Source of the DNA: Paraprevotella clara YIT 11840
GTDB taxonomy: Bacteria; Bacteroidota; Bacteroidia; Bacteroidales; Bacteroidaceae
DNA: 64,000 nucleotides
Assembly (NCBI RefSeq): GCF_000233955.1
Contig: NZ_JH376593.1
Location: 123,138 to 187,137 of the forward strand
Direction: 5' to 3'
The position numbers and the translations under genes are program-made. The notes beneath the pieces were generated by a model, which worked only from the letters and a program-made list of their open reading frames with translations, was not told the DNA's origin and ran no database searches. How positions within the stretch are numbered: the stretch's first letter is position 1; every line of letters starts with the position of its first letter. Positions 57,678 to 64,000 of this stretch are shown piece by piece.

Positions 57678-59171
57678 ATGGAATATAAACATTTAAAATA
57701 TATTTTTCTGGGACTTGCATCTGTTTTCTTTGCCGCTTGTACGGAGGAAGACGACAATGTGAAAGTTCCTGAATATACAAAATTTGAAAACCCCGGTTGG
57801 ATGCCGGCGGCGGGCCCTGTGCCCGCCACCGCACCTACCGACTGGACCATAGAGTTCGGTGGGGGAATGCAAGCCCCTTCTTGGGAAGTCGTGAAGGCAT
57901 CGCCGATGCAGGCTCCCGACTGGCAGGCTCCCGATATGTTCATTTATCCGGCCAGTATGACGGCTGTGATCCGTATGTCGGACTATATCCGTCCCGACAT
58001 CACACCGGCCGACCGTTTGGCTGCTTTTATCGGACAGGAATGCCGTGGTATCGCGCAGCAGGTAGAGAATGCACAAGGAGAAGTTTTTTATCTGATTCAG
58101 GTGAAAGGCGAGCAAGCCGAAATGGGAAAAGTGGAGTTCCGGTATTACAGTGACCGGAAGAAGGAACTGTTTGTTGCAGCCGAGCAAGTGGCGTTCGAAT
58201 CAGACATCACTTTGGGCAGCATGGATACGCCTCGTATGTTCACTTGGAATTCTCAAGGCGAGCTGCCTTATTACATGGACTTGGAAGTGAAAGTGGATTT
58301 GTCGGCTTTCGACCAGGGAGCGGTGGCAACTGGCGACATGGTGGGTGCTTTCGTCGGGAATGAATGCCGAGGGGTGGGACATGTTTCCGAAGAAGACGGG
58401 GCCTATATATTCCGTTTCCGCGCATGGGCTCGTGAAGAGACCGAGAAACTGACGTTACAATATTACACTTCGGATTTGAAAGACATATATGTCTATGGAC
58501 CGGCCTGTGATTTCCTGCACACGCAGACGCAGAAAGTCGTGATGGACTTGAGGGAACATGGTTATATGGATCTCTATGTGGCTTTGCCCGACGTGGTGCG
58601 GCCTTATATGTCGGGAGCTGACAACGTGGCGGCTTTCGTGGGCGATCGTCCGTGTAGCATCGTGCAAGATGGGTTGGACGGCCATTACCTGCTGAAGATG
58701 AAAGGTAGCGCCGGTGATAAGATGTCTTTTCGTTATTATTGCGATTCGCTGAAACATGTGTTTGTCACGGAAGAATGCGCACGGTATACCGATGCTACCT
58801 CATGGGGCAGTGAGGCCGAATACAACGTGTTGCCGTTGGAAACGGCTTTCAAACTCGTTAATATGCGTGCTGTCTTCACGGTGGATTACTATGAAGCCAT
58901 CAATACTGAGTTGGCCGAGGGCGACATGTTGGCGGCTTTTGTGGATGATGAATGTCGTGGGGTAGCCCGGGCTGAACGTTACGACGGACGTCTTATTTTC
59001 GATATGGATGTGACCGGCACGTTAGGCGTGGCCGAACAGTTCACTCTGAAGTACTATCACGTGGGCAACCGTTATATGTTCACTTGCGCTAAGATGTTTG
59101 ATTTCGAAGCAGGCGGTTCTATCGGAAGCCGTAACCAGCCGATGGGGATCACATTGCAAGTCGTTGAATAA
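57678..59171 (+). CDS. lipoprotein made of four D-x-L-A-A-F...C-R-G repeats
   Basis: The 497-residue product has a lipoprotein signal with the lipobox FFAAC near residue 21. After a Pro-rich linker come four repeats of roughly 100 residues starting near residues 111, 219, 314 and 415: DRLAAFIGQECRGIAQ, DMVGAFVGNECRGVGH, DNVAAFVGDRPCSIVQ and DMLAAFVDDECRGVARA. Each is followed by a hydrophobic strand, a (F/L)xxRYYxDxxK or LKYYH segment and a GS...P turn. The same module is found near the C-terminus of the preceding giant protein. It starts 5 nt after that gene. A role as an outer-membrane anchor or partner for the giant protein is my inference from the shared module. I do not know a named family for it. 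Confidence 0.7.
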   Translation: MEYKHLKYIFLGLASVFFAACTEEDDNVKVPEYTKFENPGWMPAAGPVPATAPTDWTIEFGGGMQAPSWEVVKASPMQAPDWQAPDMFIYPASMTAVIRMSDYIRPDITPADRLAAFIGQECRGIAQQVENAQGEVFYLIQVKGEQAEMGKVEFRYYSDRKKELFVAAEQVAFESDITLGSMDTPRMFTWNSQGELPYYMDLEVKVDLSAFDQGAVATGDMVGAFVGNECRGVGHVSEEDGAYIFRFRAWAREETEKLTLQYYTSDLKDIYVYGPACDFLHTQTQKVVMDLREHGYMDLYVALPDVVRPYMSGADNVAAFVGDRPCSIVQDGLDGHYLLKMKGSAGDKMSFRYYCDSLKHVFVTEECARYTDATSWGSEAEYNVLPLETAFKLVNMRAVFTVDYYEAINTELAEGDMLAAFVDDECRGVARAERYDGRLIFDMDVTGTLGVAEQFTLKYYHVGNRYMFTCAKMFDFEAGGSIGSRNQPMGITLQVVE

Positions 59172-59185
59172 TAATAGAGAAAATC

Positions 59186-60334
59186 ATGAAGATAAGACAA
59201 ATAATGATAGCGTCCCTGCTTCTGTTTTCGGGCACGAAAGCTTTGGCCCAGCCGGAACGGGTGTCTGTATGGGACGGATTCGGAGATAATGTTTATATGG
59301 ATGCCGGTGTAGGCGTGCAGGCTCTTTTTGCGCCCGGCTGGCAAGATATAGCTTTTGGGAAACAGATTACCCCTGCTTTAAACTTAGGGGTTGGAAAATG
59401 GATAACCCCTTTTTGGGGGCTGCATCTCGATGTGTTCGGTTATAGCCAGAACGGCTATCGTGGAACGCCGTTGGACAAGGGAGTGGAACCTTTCTCTCCC
59501 TTAAACAGGGTAGACGTGGGCTACGACGGTTCTTTCCGCTATTACCTGCGTTATTTGGGTGTGCGGGCGGATTTTCGTCTCAGCTTGCTCAACCTGATTA
59601 CAGGCTGTGAACGGGAAGGGGCTCTTTACGATTTGGTCCCTTTTGCAGGTATGGGCTACAAGCATGCTTTTGCTTATCGGGGAACCACGCGTGAGAACCT
59701 GTTTACAGGCCATGTGGGCGTCCGTAATCGTTTCAGCGTACACCGCCTGCTGGATGTCAATGTGGATGTGGTCAGCGAGTGGACAGACAATTATGTCAAT
59801 CCCACAAAGGGCCGTTATATGGCCTCGGTGGCGTTGAGTGCCGGAGTGAGTGTCTATTTAGGACGCCGGGCTTTCCGCAAACCGGTGATTACGGTACCTG
59901 TCGAGGCTGTGCGTTACCGTGTAGATACGGTATTGGTACGCGAAGTTGAGGTTCCGGGCAAGGATAGGGTGATAGGTCGAGTGAATGCCGACCGTTCCAA
60001 GTGGAACGTGGTGATGGCTTCCATCCGCTTCTCAGTCAATAGGAACAAGCCGAACGAGGGGCAGGAGACCCAGCTCTACGAAGTGGCTCGTTTCTTGCAT
60101 GACAATCCCGGGGCAGCCGTGTGTGTGGAGGGCTATGCCGACGCCACGTCCGGTTCCGAAGCCTACAACCGTGAGCTGGCCGGCCAGCGTGCGGAATATG
60201 TGAAAAAACAGTTGGTGGATAAATATGGGGTAAGGTCCTCGCAGGTAACCACGAAAACTGTCGGTACGGACGTGCAGCCCTATAAGGGGGAGCCTGTATG
60301 GAACTGTGTGGCATTGATACGTCTGGTAAAGTAG
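59186..60334 (+). CDS. OmpA-family outer-membrane protein
   Basis: The 382-residue product has a signal peptide (MKIRQIMIASLLLFSGTKALA) and then a run of amphipathic strands (about residues 25-230: YMDAGVGVQALFAPGWQD, YYLRYLGVRADFRLSLLN, YMASVALSAGVSVYLGRRAF), consistent with a small outer-membrane barrel. Residues about 270-382 are an OmpA-like peptidoglycan-binding domain (FSVNRNKPNEGQETQLYEVA, VCVEGYADATSGSEAYNREL, QRAEYVKKQLVDKYGV). It starts 14 nt after the lipoprotein gene and is the last gene of the operon, ended by a strong terminator. OmpA-like proteins link the outer membrane to the cell wall, so it could anchor the surface complex. Confidence 0.85.
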   Translation: MKIRQIMIASLLLFSGTKALAQPERVSVWDGFGDNVYMDAGVGVQALFAPGWQDIAFGKQITPALNLGVGKWITPFWGLHLDVFGYSQNGYRGTPLDKGVEPFSPLNRVDVGYDGSFRYYLRYLGVRADFRLSLLNLITGCEREGALYDLVPFAGMGYKHAFAYRGTTRENLFTGHVGVRNRFSVHRLLDVNVDVVSEWTDNYVNPTKGRYMASVALSAGVSVYLGRRAFRKPVITVPVEAVRYRVDTVLVREVEVPGKDRVIGRVNADRSKWNVVMASIRFSVNRNKPNEGQETQLYEVARFLHDNPGAAVCVEGYADATSGSEAYNRELAGQRAEYVKKQLVDKYGVRSSQVTTKTVGTDVQPYKGEPVWNCVALIRLVK

Positions 60335-60354
60335 TCTTATAAGAATCCGGAATG

Positions 60355-60392
60355 AAAAAGCCGTCTCATGTGTGATATGGGACGGCTTTTTC
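60355..60392 (+). terminator. terminator of the 17-kb operon
   Basis: AAAAAGCCGTCTCAT (60355-60369) pairs with ATGGGACGGCTTTTT (60377-60391) with a single G-U, and five T close the stem, 21 nt after the OmpA-family stop codon. Confidence 0.9.
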
Positions 60393-60395
60393 TGT

Positions 60396-60403
60396 TATAT
60401 TTG
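60396..60403 (+). promoter_or_regulatory. -7 box of the SDR gene
   Basis: TATATTTG matches TAnnTTTG right after the terminator, 30 nt before the ATG at 60433, showing that the SDR gene is transcribed separately. Confidence 0.6.
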
Positions 60404-60432
60404 CAGTTAGAAAGATTTAAAAGCGATGTGAT

Positions 60433-61197
60433 ATGGAAAAGAATACTGTATTGATAACCGGTGCTTCCTCGGGAATAGGAGAGGGATGCGCCCGCAAGTT
60501 TGCCAAGAACGGGCACCGGCTGATTCTGAATGGCCGTAACGTGGAGAAACTGAATGCCGTAAAGGACGAATTGGAAGAAAAATATGGAGTCGAAGTATGG
60601 CTGTTGCCGTTCGACGTGCGCGACCGTGCCGCAGCCCGTGCTGCCTTGGATTCCCTTCCCGAAGAGTGGAAGGCCATAGACGTGTTGGTGAACAATGCCG
60701 GCCTGGTCATCGGGGTGGATAAAGAGCACGAAGGAAGCCTCGACGAGTGGGACGTGGTGATAGACACGAACGTGAAAGCCCTCTTGGCCATGACGCGCCT
60801 CGTGGTGCCCGGCATGGTGGAGCGGGGCAGGGGACACGTCATTAACATGGGGTCCATTGCCGGAGACTATGCTTATCCCGGCGGGAGCGTGTACTGTGCC
60901 TGCAAGGCGGCGGTGAAGGCCCTGTCGGACGGTTTGCGTATAGATTTGGTGGATACTCCCATACGTGTGACGAACGTCAAGCCCGGATTGGTGGAGACGA
61001 ACTTCTCCGTAGTGCGTTTCCGTGGCAATAAGGCTGCGGCCGACAACGTGTATGAAGGGCTTCGTCCGCTCACGGGCGATGATGTGGCCGAGGTGGTTTA
61101 TTTCGCTGCTTCCTTGCCCGAGCATATCCAGATAGCCGAAGTGTTGGTCATGCCTACCAACCAGGCCACGGGTACGATAGCTTACCGCAAGAAATAA
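60433..61197 (+). CDS. short-chain dehydrogenase/reductase (YdfG-like)
   Basis: This 254-residue SDR enzyme binds NAD(P) through the N-terminal TGASSGIGEGCARKF motif. NNAG is at about residue 92, and the catalytic Ser and Y-x-x-x-K are in MGSIAGDYAYPGGSVYCACK. The sequence resembles YdfG-type 3-hydroxy acid dehydrogenases, which oxidise serine, threonine or 3-hydroxypropionate, but substrate identity cannot be fixed. It has its own -7 box and lies after the surface operon's terminator, so it is unlikely to be part of that system. A possible 31-residue membrane peptide gene begins 7 nt downstream. Confidence 0.9.
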   Translation: MEKNTVLITGASSGIGEGCARKFAKNGHRLILNGRNVEKLNAVKDELEEKYGVEVWLLPFDVRDRAAARAALDSLPEEWKAIDVLVNNAGLVIGVDKEHEGSLDEWDVVIDTNVKALLAMTRLVVPGMVERGRGHVINMGSIAGDYAYPGGSVYCACKAAVKALSDGLRIDLVDTPIRVTNVKPGLVETNFSVVRFRGNKAAADNVYEGLRPLTGDDVAEVVYFAASLPEHIQIAEVLVMPTNQATGTIAYRKK

Positions 61198-61203
61198 GAG
61201 ATT

Positions 61204-61299
61204 ATGGCATTTATTTATTTTTTGTTGTTTATCGGTCTTTTGGCTATTTGGGCTTTGAATGAGTCTCGGAAACAACGTTCTCATGATGCCAAACAATAA
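61204..61299 (+). CDS. possible 31-residue single-helix membrane peptide
   Basis: An ATG 7 nt after the SDR stop codon opens a frame of 31 residues: MAFIYFLLFIGLLAIWALNE followed by SRKQRSHDAKQ. It contains one continuous hydrophobic helix and a positively charged tail, a layout typical of small bacterial membrane proteins, and is followed by a terminator (61357-61393). Coding is supported only by composition and position; it may be chance. Confidence 0.4.
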   Translation: MAFIYFLLFIGLLAIWALNESRKQRSHDAKQ

Positions 61300-61356
61300 A
61301 AGCACCGTTCGTTAGTATCCGGTTTATGTTTTTCGGATGCAACCGTATTGGCTAAT

Positions 61357-61393
61357 GCCGCATGCCTTAAAAACAGGAGGATGCGGCGTTTTT
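61357..61393 (+). terminator. terminator after the SDR gene and small peptide
   Basis: GCCGCAT (61357-61363) pairs with ATGCGGC (61381-61387), with a further CCT/AGG pairing inside (61365-61367 with 61378-61380). A run of five T follows at 61389-61393. Confidence 0.7.
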
Positions 61394-61505
61394 GCATCTG
61401 AATCCTGATATGTCCATCCATCTTTCCGTGTCTTAATGGCTGTATGTTTTTTAGAAAACACATAAGTATTTGTTTTACAAGGTTTTGTATCCGTGAAAAA
61501 TTCTT

Positions 61506-61611
61506 CCGCAGAATGAAAAATCGTTCGGCTGAGATTGAAAAATCGTTCGGCTGAGATTGAAAAATTGTTCGGCTGAGATTGATTTTCCGTTCTGCGGAGG
61601 TTGATTTTTGT
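61506..61611. repeat. 22-bp repeat array C
   Basis: Direct units attgaaaaatcgttcggctg + ag follow each other at about 61513-61533, 61534-61555 and 61556-61577 (one T for C), then a diverged unit at 61578-61599 (GATTTTCC in place of GAAAAATC) and a partial one. CCGCAGAA at the left end and TTCTGCGG at the right end are inversely repeated, so the whole array is flanked by a dyad. The related sequence, inverted, is found at 18.5 and 27.6 kb. Confidence 0.75.
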
Positions 61612-61664
61612 CTTTGAAAAGGAATTTTTTTCATTCTTTTTAGTCCGCTTTTACGTTTTTTCTT

Positions 61665-61672
61665 TATCTTTG
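61665..61672 (+). promoter_or_regulatory. -7 box of the second candidate RNA
   Basis: TATCTTTG matches TAnnTTTG exactly. No TTG is visible at -33. Transcription would begin near 61679. Confidence 0.55.
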
Positions 61673-61678
61673 CCTTGT

Positions 61679-61998
61679 CGCCATGCCGAAGCCCTTGTAA
61701 AAAGGGCGGTTGGAATGGGGACACATATATTGTGGAAAGGCGTTTACTTGACGCTTTGTTCTTCGACGCATAGAAACTTCGCAACTTTCTGGTACAGTCA
61801 GGGACATGGCAGCGGTAGATGCCCTGTGGGTATGTTTTATACAGGCTCTCACTGTACCTGTGTGTTTTCGCATGGGGAGTGAGGGATATATATACATATC
61901 GGCGTGGGGCTTCTGCGTTGCTCGTTCAACTGTACCGGGCAATGCGAAGGCCTCTATGCGTGGGACGGGCAACAGGTACGGACTCCCTGCGCTTTTTT
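61679..61998 (+). ncRNA. candidate structured RNA, about 320 nt
   Basis: A -7 box lies just upstream (61665-61672) and a T6 run at 61993-61998 marks the end. Several hairpins are visible: GCCCTT-GTAAA-AAGGGC (61691-61707), CAGGG(a)CAT paired with ATGCCCTG (61799-61826), and ACAGG paired with CCTGT (61841-61861). GCTCTCACT can also pair with AGTGAGGG downstream, which would form a pseudoknot or alternative fold. The G+C-rich, structured sequence contrasts with both flanks. I cannot name the family. A minus-strand open frame across it lacks a start context and is more likely spurious. Confidence 0.6.
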
Positions 61999-62072
61999 CG
62001 TATATGTACCCAAAAAAAGAAAATAACCTGCTTCTCGGGGAGTTTGGAAGCAATATTGAAAATCAATTTATT

Positions 62073-62468
62073 ATGAGAAAAGTAATGTTCAAATGGTTGG
62101 CCATGTTCTTGGCCGTGGTGCTTTGTGCCGGAGTGGTTTCATGCAAGGATGACGACGACGATGATAACGGAGCATCCGGCAATAGTATCGTGGGAACATG
62201 GAGATATGATTTTGGATACAATGCTTACGCATTAATGACATTTAATGAAGATTTGACGGGAATATACCGTGAATATGACGAAGAAGATGGCGGATGGTGG
62301 TCGTACACTTTTACTTGGTTGCAAAATAACGGTAAAGTGATGGTTATAGACGATGAAGACGGATATGGAGATGAGTATTATAACGTGACTGTTACTGCTA
62401 CGAAATTGACGTGGACATACAATAACGGTTATGGCGGTGAGAAACAGGTTTGTACAAGACAACAATAG
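62073..62468 (+). CDS. small lipoprotein with lipocalin-like C-terminal part
   Basis: The 131-residue product has a lipoprotein signal (MRKVMFKWLAMFLAVVLCAG, then VVSC), so it is probably anchored to a membrane through the lipidated cysteine. A run of six Asp follows. The rest (IVGTWRYDFGYNAYALMTFN, YTFTWLQNNGKVMVIDDED, TKLTWTYNN) has the alternating strand pattern of small lipocalin-like or DUF4923-type domains that are common in Bacteroidales lipoproteins. The ATG at 62073 was chosen as it opens the signal; the frame is open further upstream, but inside the candidate RNA. A terminator follows at 62552-62586. Function unknown. Confidence 0.72.
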   Translation: MRKVMFKWLAMFLAVVLCAGVVSCKDDDDDDNGASGNSIVGTWRYDFGYNAYALMTFNEDLTGIYREYDEEDGGWWSYTFTWLQNNGKVMVIDDEDGYGDEYYNVTVTATKLTWTYNNGYGGEKQVCTRQQ

Positions 62469-62551
62469 TAAGTCTTTGTAACTTTGGCTGCTCTTAGATG
62501 TATTTCCTCCGGCAAAGCCCCAATGGAAAAAAGAGTGCACCGATAAGAAAT

Positions 62552-62586
62552 AAAAAGGATTTGGCTTTTCCAGTCAAATCCTTTTT
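62552..62586. terminator. bidirectional terminator hairpin
   Basis: AAAAAGGATTTG (62552-62563) and CAAATCCTTTTT (62575-62586) are perfectly complementary (12 bp) around an 11-nt loop. It lies 84 bp after the lipoprotein stop. Confidence 0.85.
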
Positions 62587-62690
62587 AACTTCCTTCACGG
62601 CAATCTTGTCGCCGGAATCATCCGTTCCGAGGAAATAGGGTATATGGTAACGATAGAAATTATTGTCGTATAGATTTTATTTTGTTTCCG

Positions 62691-62721
62691 TTGTAAATGC
62701 TCTGTTGTTTCCGTATCTTTG
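62691..62721 (+). promoter_or_regulatory. promoter of the AlbA/RecG-like gene
   Basis: TTG (62691-62693) and TATCTTTG (62714-62721) are 20 nt apart, a match to both promoter elements, 34 nt before the ATG at 62755. Confidence 0.7.
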
Positions 62722-62754
62722 TTTTCGAATCGTCTCATTTTAGGATTATTCAAT

Positions 62755-64000
62755 ATGTCAATAACAAAGGATTATATACGTGGTTTATTAGGTGATTTGG
62801 AGAATGACAGTGTAGAACGAACCATTTCAACTACTAATACAGACAAGTTCGGACAGGCTATTTGTGCTTTTGCAAATGATTTGCCGTGTAATAACCATCC
62901 GGGGTACCTCATCATCGGGGCAGAGGATGACGGGAGCCTGCATCCCATCCATGTAACAGATGAATTATTGAAGAATATAGCAGGTATACGGACGGATGGG
63001 AATATCCAACCGCAACCTTCGATGACTGTGCAAAAGCTTACATTTCCGGAAGGGGACATTGTCGTAGTGGAGGTCTATCCTACCAAAATGCCGCCTGTAA
63101 AATATAAGGGGAGGATATGGGTGAGGATAGGGCCGAGGAAAGGAGTAGCTAATGAAGACGATGAACGTAGGTTATATGAGAAGCGAGTGGCCAATATCAA
63201 GACATTCGATGCCATGCCTTGTATTGGGGCTACTGTGGATGATTTAGACATTGCTATGTTTAGGCAACTTTATCTTCCGAAGGCCGTACCTGAAGATGTG
63301 TTACGCGAGGATGGACGAGATGTAGAATTGCAGTTACAGTCGTTGGGCTTTTTTGATAAAAGGTACGGTTGTCCGACATACGCCGGTATATTGTTTTTCG
63401 GTAAACAAGTGGAACGTTTTCTTCCGGGTGCGTATATACAATATGTGAGGTTTGGAGGAAAAGGACGGGAAAGTGAGGTAAAAAGTGAATATAAATTTGC
63501 AGGAAATCTTTGCGAAGTCTTATTCCGGTTGGATACGTTTGTCGATACGTCTATTATCAACCGCCGTCCTGTGCCGATTAGTGCTTTACGAGAAAAAACG
63601 CTTATGGACTATCCTCATTGGGCTACCCGTGAGTTGTTGATGAATGCCATTTGCCATCGTACGTACGAGAGCAACGGTCCTATTCAGTTTTATCAGTACA
63701 ATGACCGTATAGAGTTGATGAATCCCGGTGGGTTGTATGGCAAGGTAAATGCTCAAAACTTCCCGTTTGTGAATGACTATCGTAATCCTGTGATTGCAGA
63801 AGCCATGAAAGTATTGGGGTTTGTCAACCGTTTCAGCCGGGGAATCATAAGGGTAAAAGAAGAATTGAAGGAAAACGGGAATGGAGAACCCGAATTTAGC
63901 CTTGATCTTGGAACTGCTTTTCTGGTGGTAGAACCGATTTCAGCCGAAGCTCTTAAATATTACCCAAGTGAGGAAAAGAGTGAGGAAAAGAGTGAGGAAA
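62755..64000 (+). CDS. AlbA_2/RecG-like ATP-binding protein (partial)
   Basis: The frame from the ATG at 62755 is open to the window edge (about 415 residues). The N-terminal region (about residues 14-115: NDSVERTISTTNTDKFGQAI, GYLIIGAEDDGSLHPI, PPVKYKGRIWVRIGPRKG) is an AlbA_2/Schlafen-like domain. It is followed by a C-terminal RecG-like ATP-binding portion (ATRELLMNAICHRTYESNGP, IELMNPGGLYG, FSRGIIRVKEELKENG). These proteins are common accessory regulators in Bacteroidetes and are mostly uncharacterised. The frame runs into a perfect 12-bp repeat (SEEK repeated) at the edge. It has its own consensus promoter. The lost C-terminus probably carries a winged helix. Confidence 0.82.
   Translation, partial: MSITKDYIRGLLGDLENDSVERTISTTNTDKFGQAICAFANDLPCNNHPGYLIIGAEDDGSLHPIHVTDELLKNIAGIRTDGNIQPQPSMTVQKLTFPEGDIVVVEVYPTKMPPVKYKGRIWVRIGPRKGVANEDDERRLYEKRVANIKTFDAMPCIGATVDDLDIAMFRQLYLPKAVPEDVLREDGRDVELQLQSLGFFDKRYGCPTYAGILFFGKQVERFLPGAYIQYVRFGGKGRESEVKSEYKFAGNLCEVLFRLDTFVDTSIINRRPVPISALREKTLMDYPHWATRELLMNAICHRTYESNGPIQFYQYNDRIELMNPGGLYGKVNAQNFPFVNDYRNPVIAEAMKVLGFVNRFSRGIIRVKEELKENGNGEPEFSLDLGTAFLVVEPISAEALKYYPSEEKSEEKSEE
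63967..64000 (+). repeat. 12-bp in-frame tandem repeat encoding SEEK
   Basis: AGTGAGGAAAAG repeats at 63967-63978 and 63979-63990 and begins again at 63991, coding Ser-Glu-Glu-Lys. It reaches the window edge, so the total number of units is unknown. It stays in frame because each unit is 12 bp. Confidence 0.85.

Noticed and set aside
61506..61611. CRISPR array
   Set aside because: The 22-bp units are contiguous with no spacers of constant length, and no cas genes are in the window.
61664..62053. Minus-strand open frame of 129 codons
   Set aside because: It covers the G+C-rich candidate RNA, has no promoter or leader in its own direction and its product lacks signal or domain features; a structured RNA explains the region better.

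Overview
The window looks like a chromosomal segment of a gut-type Bacteroidales bacterium. Three things point there. Promoter -7 boxes of the Bacteroidetes form TAnnTTTG lie upstream of many genes, in several cases with a TTG/TTTG about 20 nt further up. Secreted proteins end in type IX secretion (T9SS)-like tails, and a PorZ-like protein is present. Gene families such as DUF4294, the NuoCD fusion and 6-bladed propeller lipoproteins are typical of the order. I cannot fix the genus. No tRNA, rRNA, CRISPR array, insertion sequence or phage was recognised.

Layout. 1-2164: left end of a nuo (complex I-like) operon on the minus strand (nuoA, nuoB, nuoCD, the last cut by the window edge). 2310-4436: small secreted protein, a PBP4-type D-Ala-D-Ala carboxypeptidase and a small membrane protein. 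4579-13085: an Rhs polymorphic toxin locus with a short T9SS-tailed protein, a 2037-residue Rhs protein with a GIY-YIG-like nuclease tip, an adjacent likely immunity gene, a frameshifted second copy of it and an orphan gene; this tail is visibly A+T-rich. 13094-26240: mostly housekeeping genes (beta-barrel lipoprotein, nadB, propeller lipoprotein, MATE exporter, radical SAM protein, HhH/barrel protein, sialate O-acetylesterase-like enzyme, DUF4294, SpoU methyltransferase, nadA). 26240-29133: amino-sugar genes (cupin ketoisomerase, FemAB/GNAT acyltransferase, DegT aminotransferase) converging on porZ. 31558-37606: a minus-strand series (flavin reductase, leuS, yitT-like, rdgB, acyltransferase). 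38173-40794: mutS, preceded by a probable small RNA gene.

40769-60334 is the most unusual region. Two paralogous membrane-anchored LuxR-type HTH proteins face a 17-kb four-gene operon. It encodes a 1465-residue helical secreted protein, a 3325-residue LamG/BACON-like T9SS substrate, a lipoprotein built of four repeats and an OmpA-family barrel, and it ends in a strong terminator. A D-x-L-A-A-F...C-R-G module occurs both in the giant protein and, four times, in the lipoprotein, tying the gene products together. I read this as a surface-exposed complex; its function is unknown to me.

60433-64000: a short-chain dehydrogenase, a possible 31-residue membrane peptide, a second probable structured RNA of about 320 nt, a small lipoprotein and a truncated AlbA/RecG-like ATP-binding protein. 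Three intergenic regions (18.5, 27.6 and 61.5 kb) carry arrays of a related 22-bp repeat unit, and a 126-bp inverted-repeat element lies at 27.75-27.88 kb.
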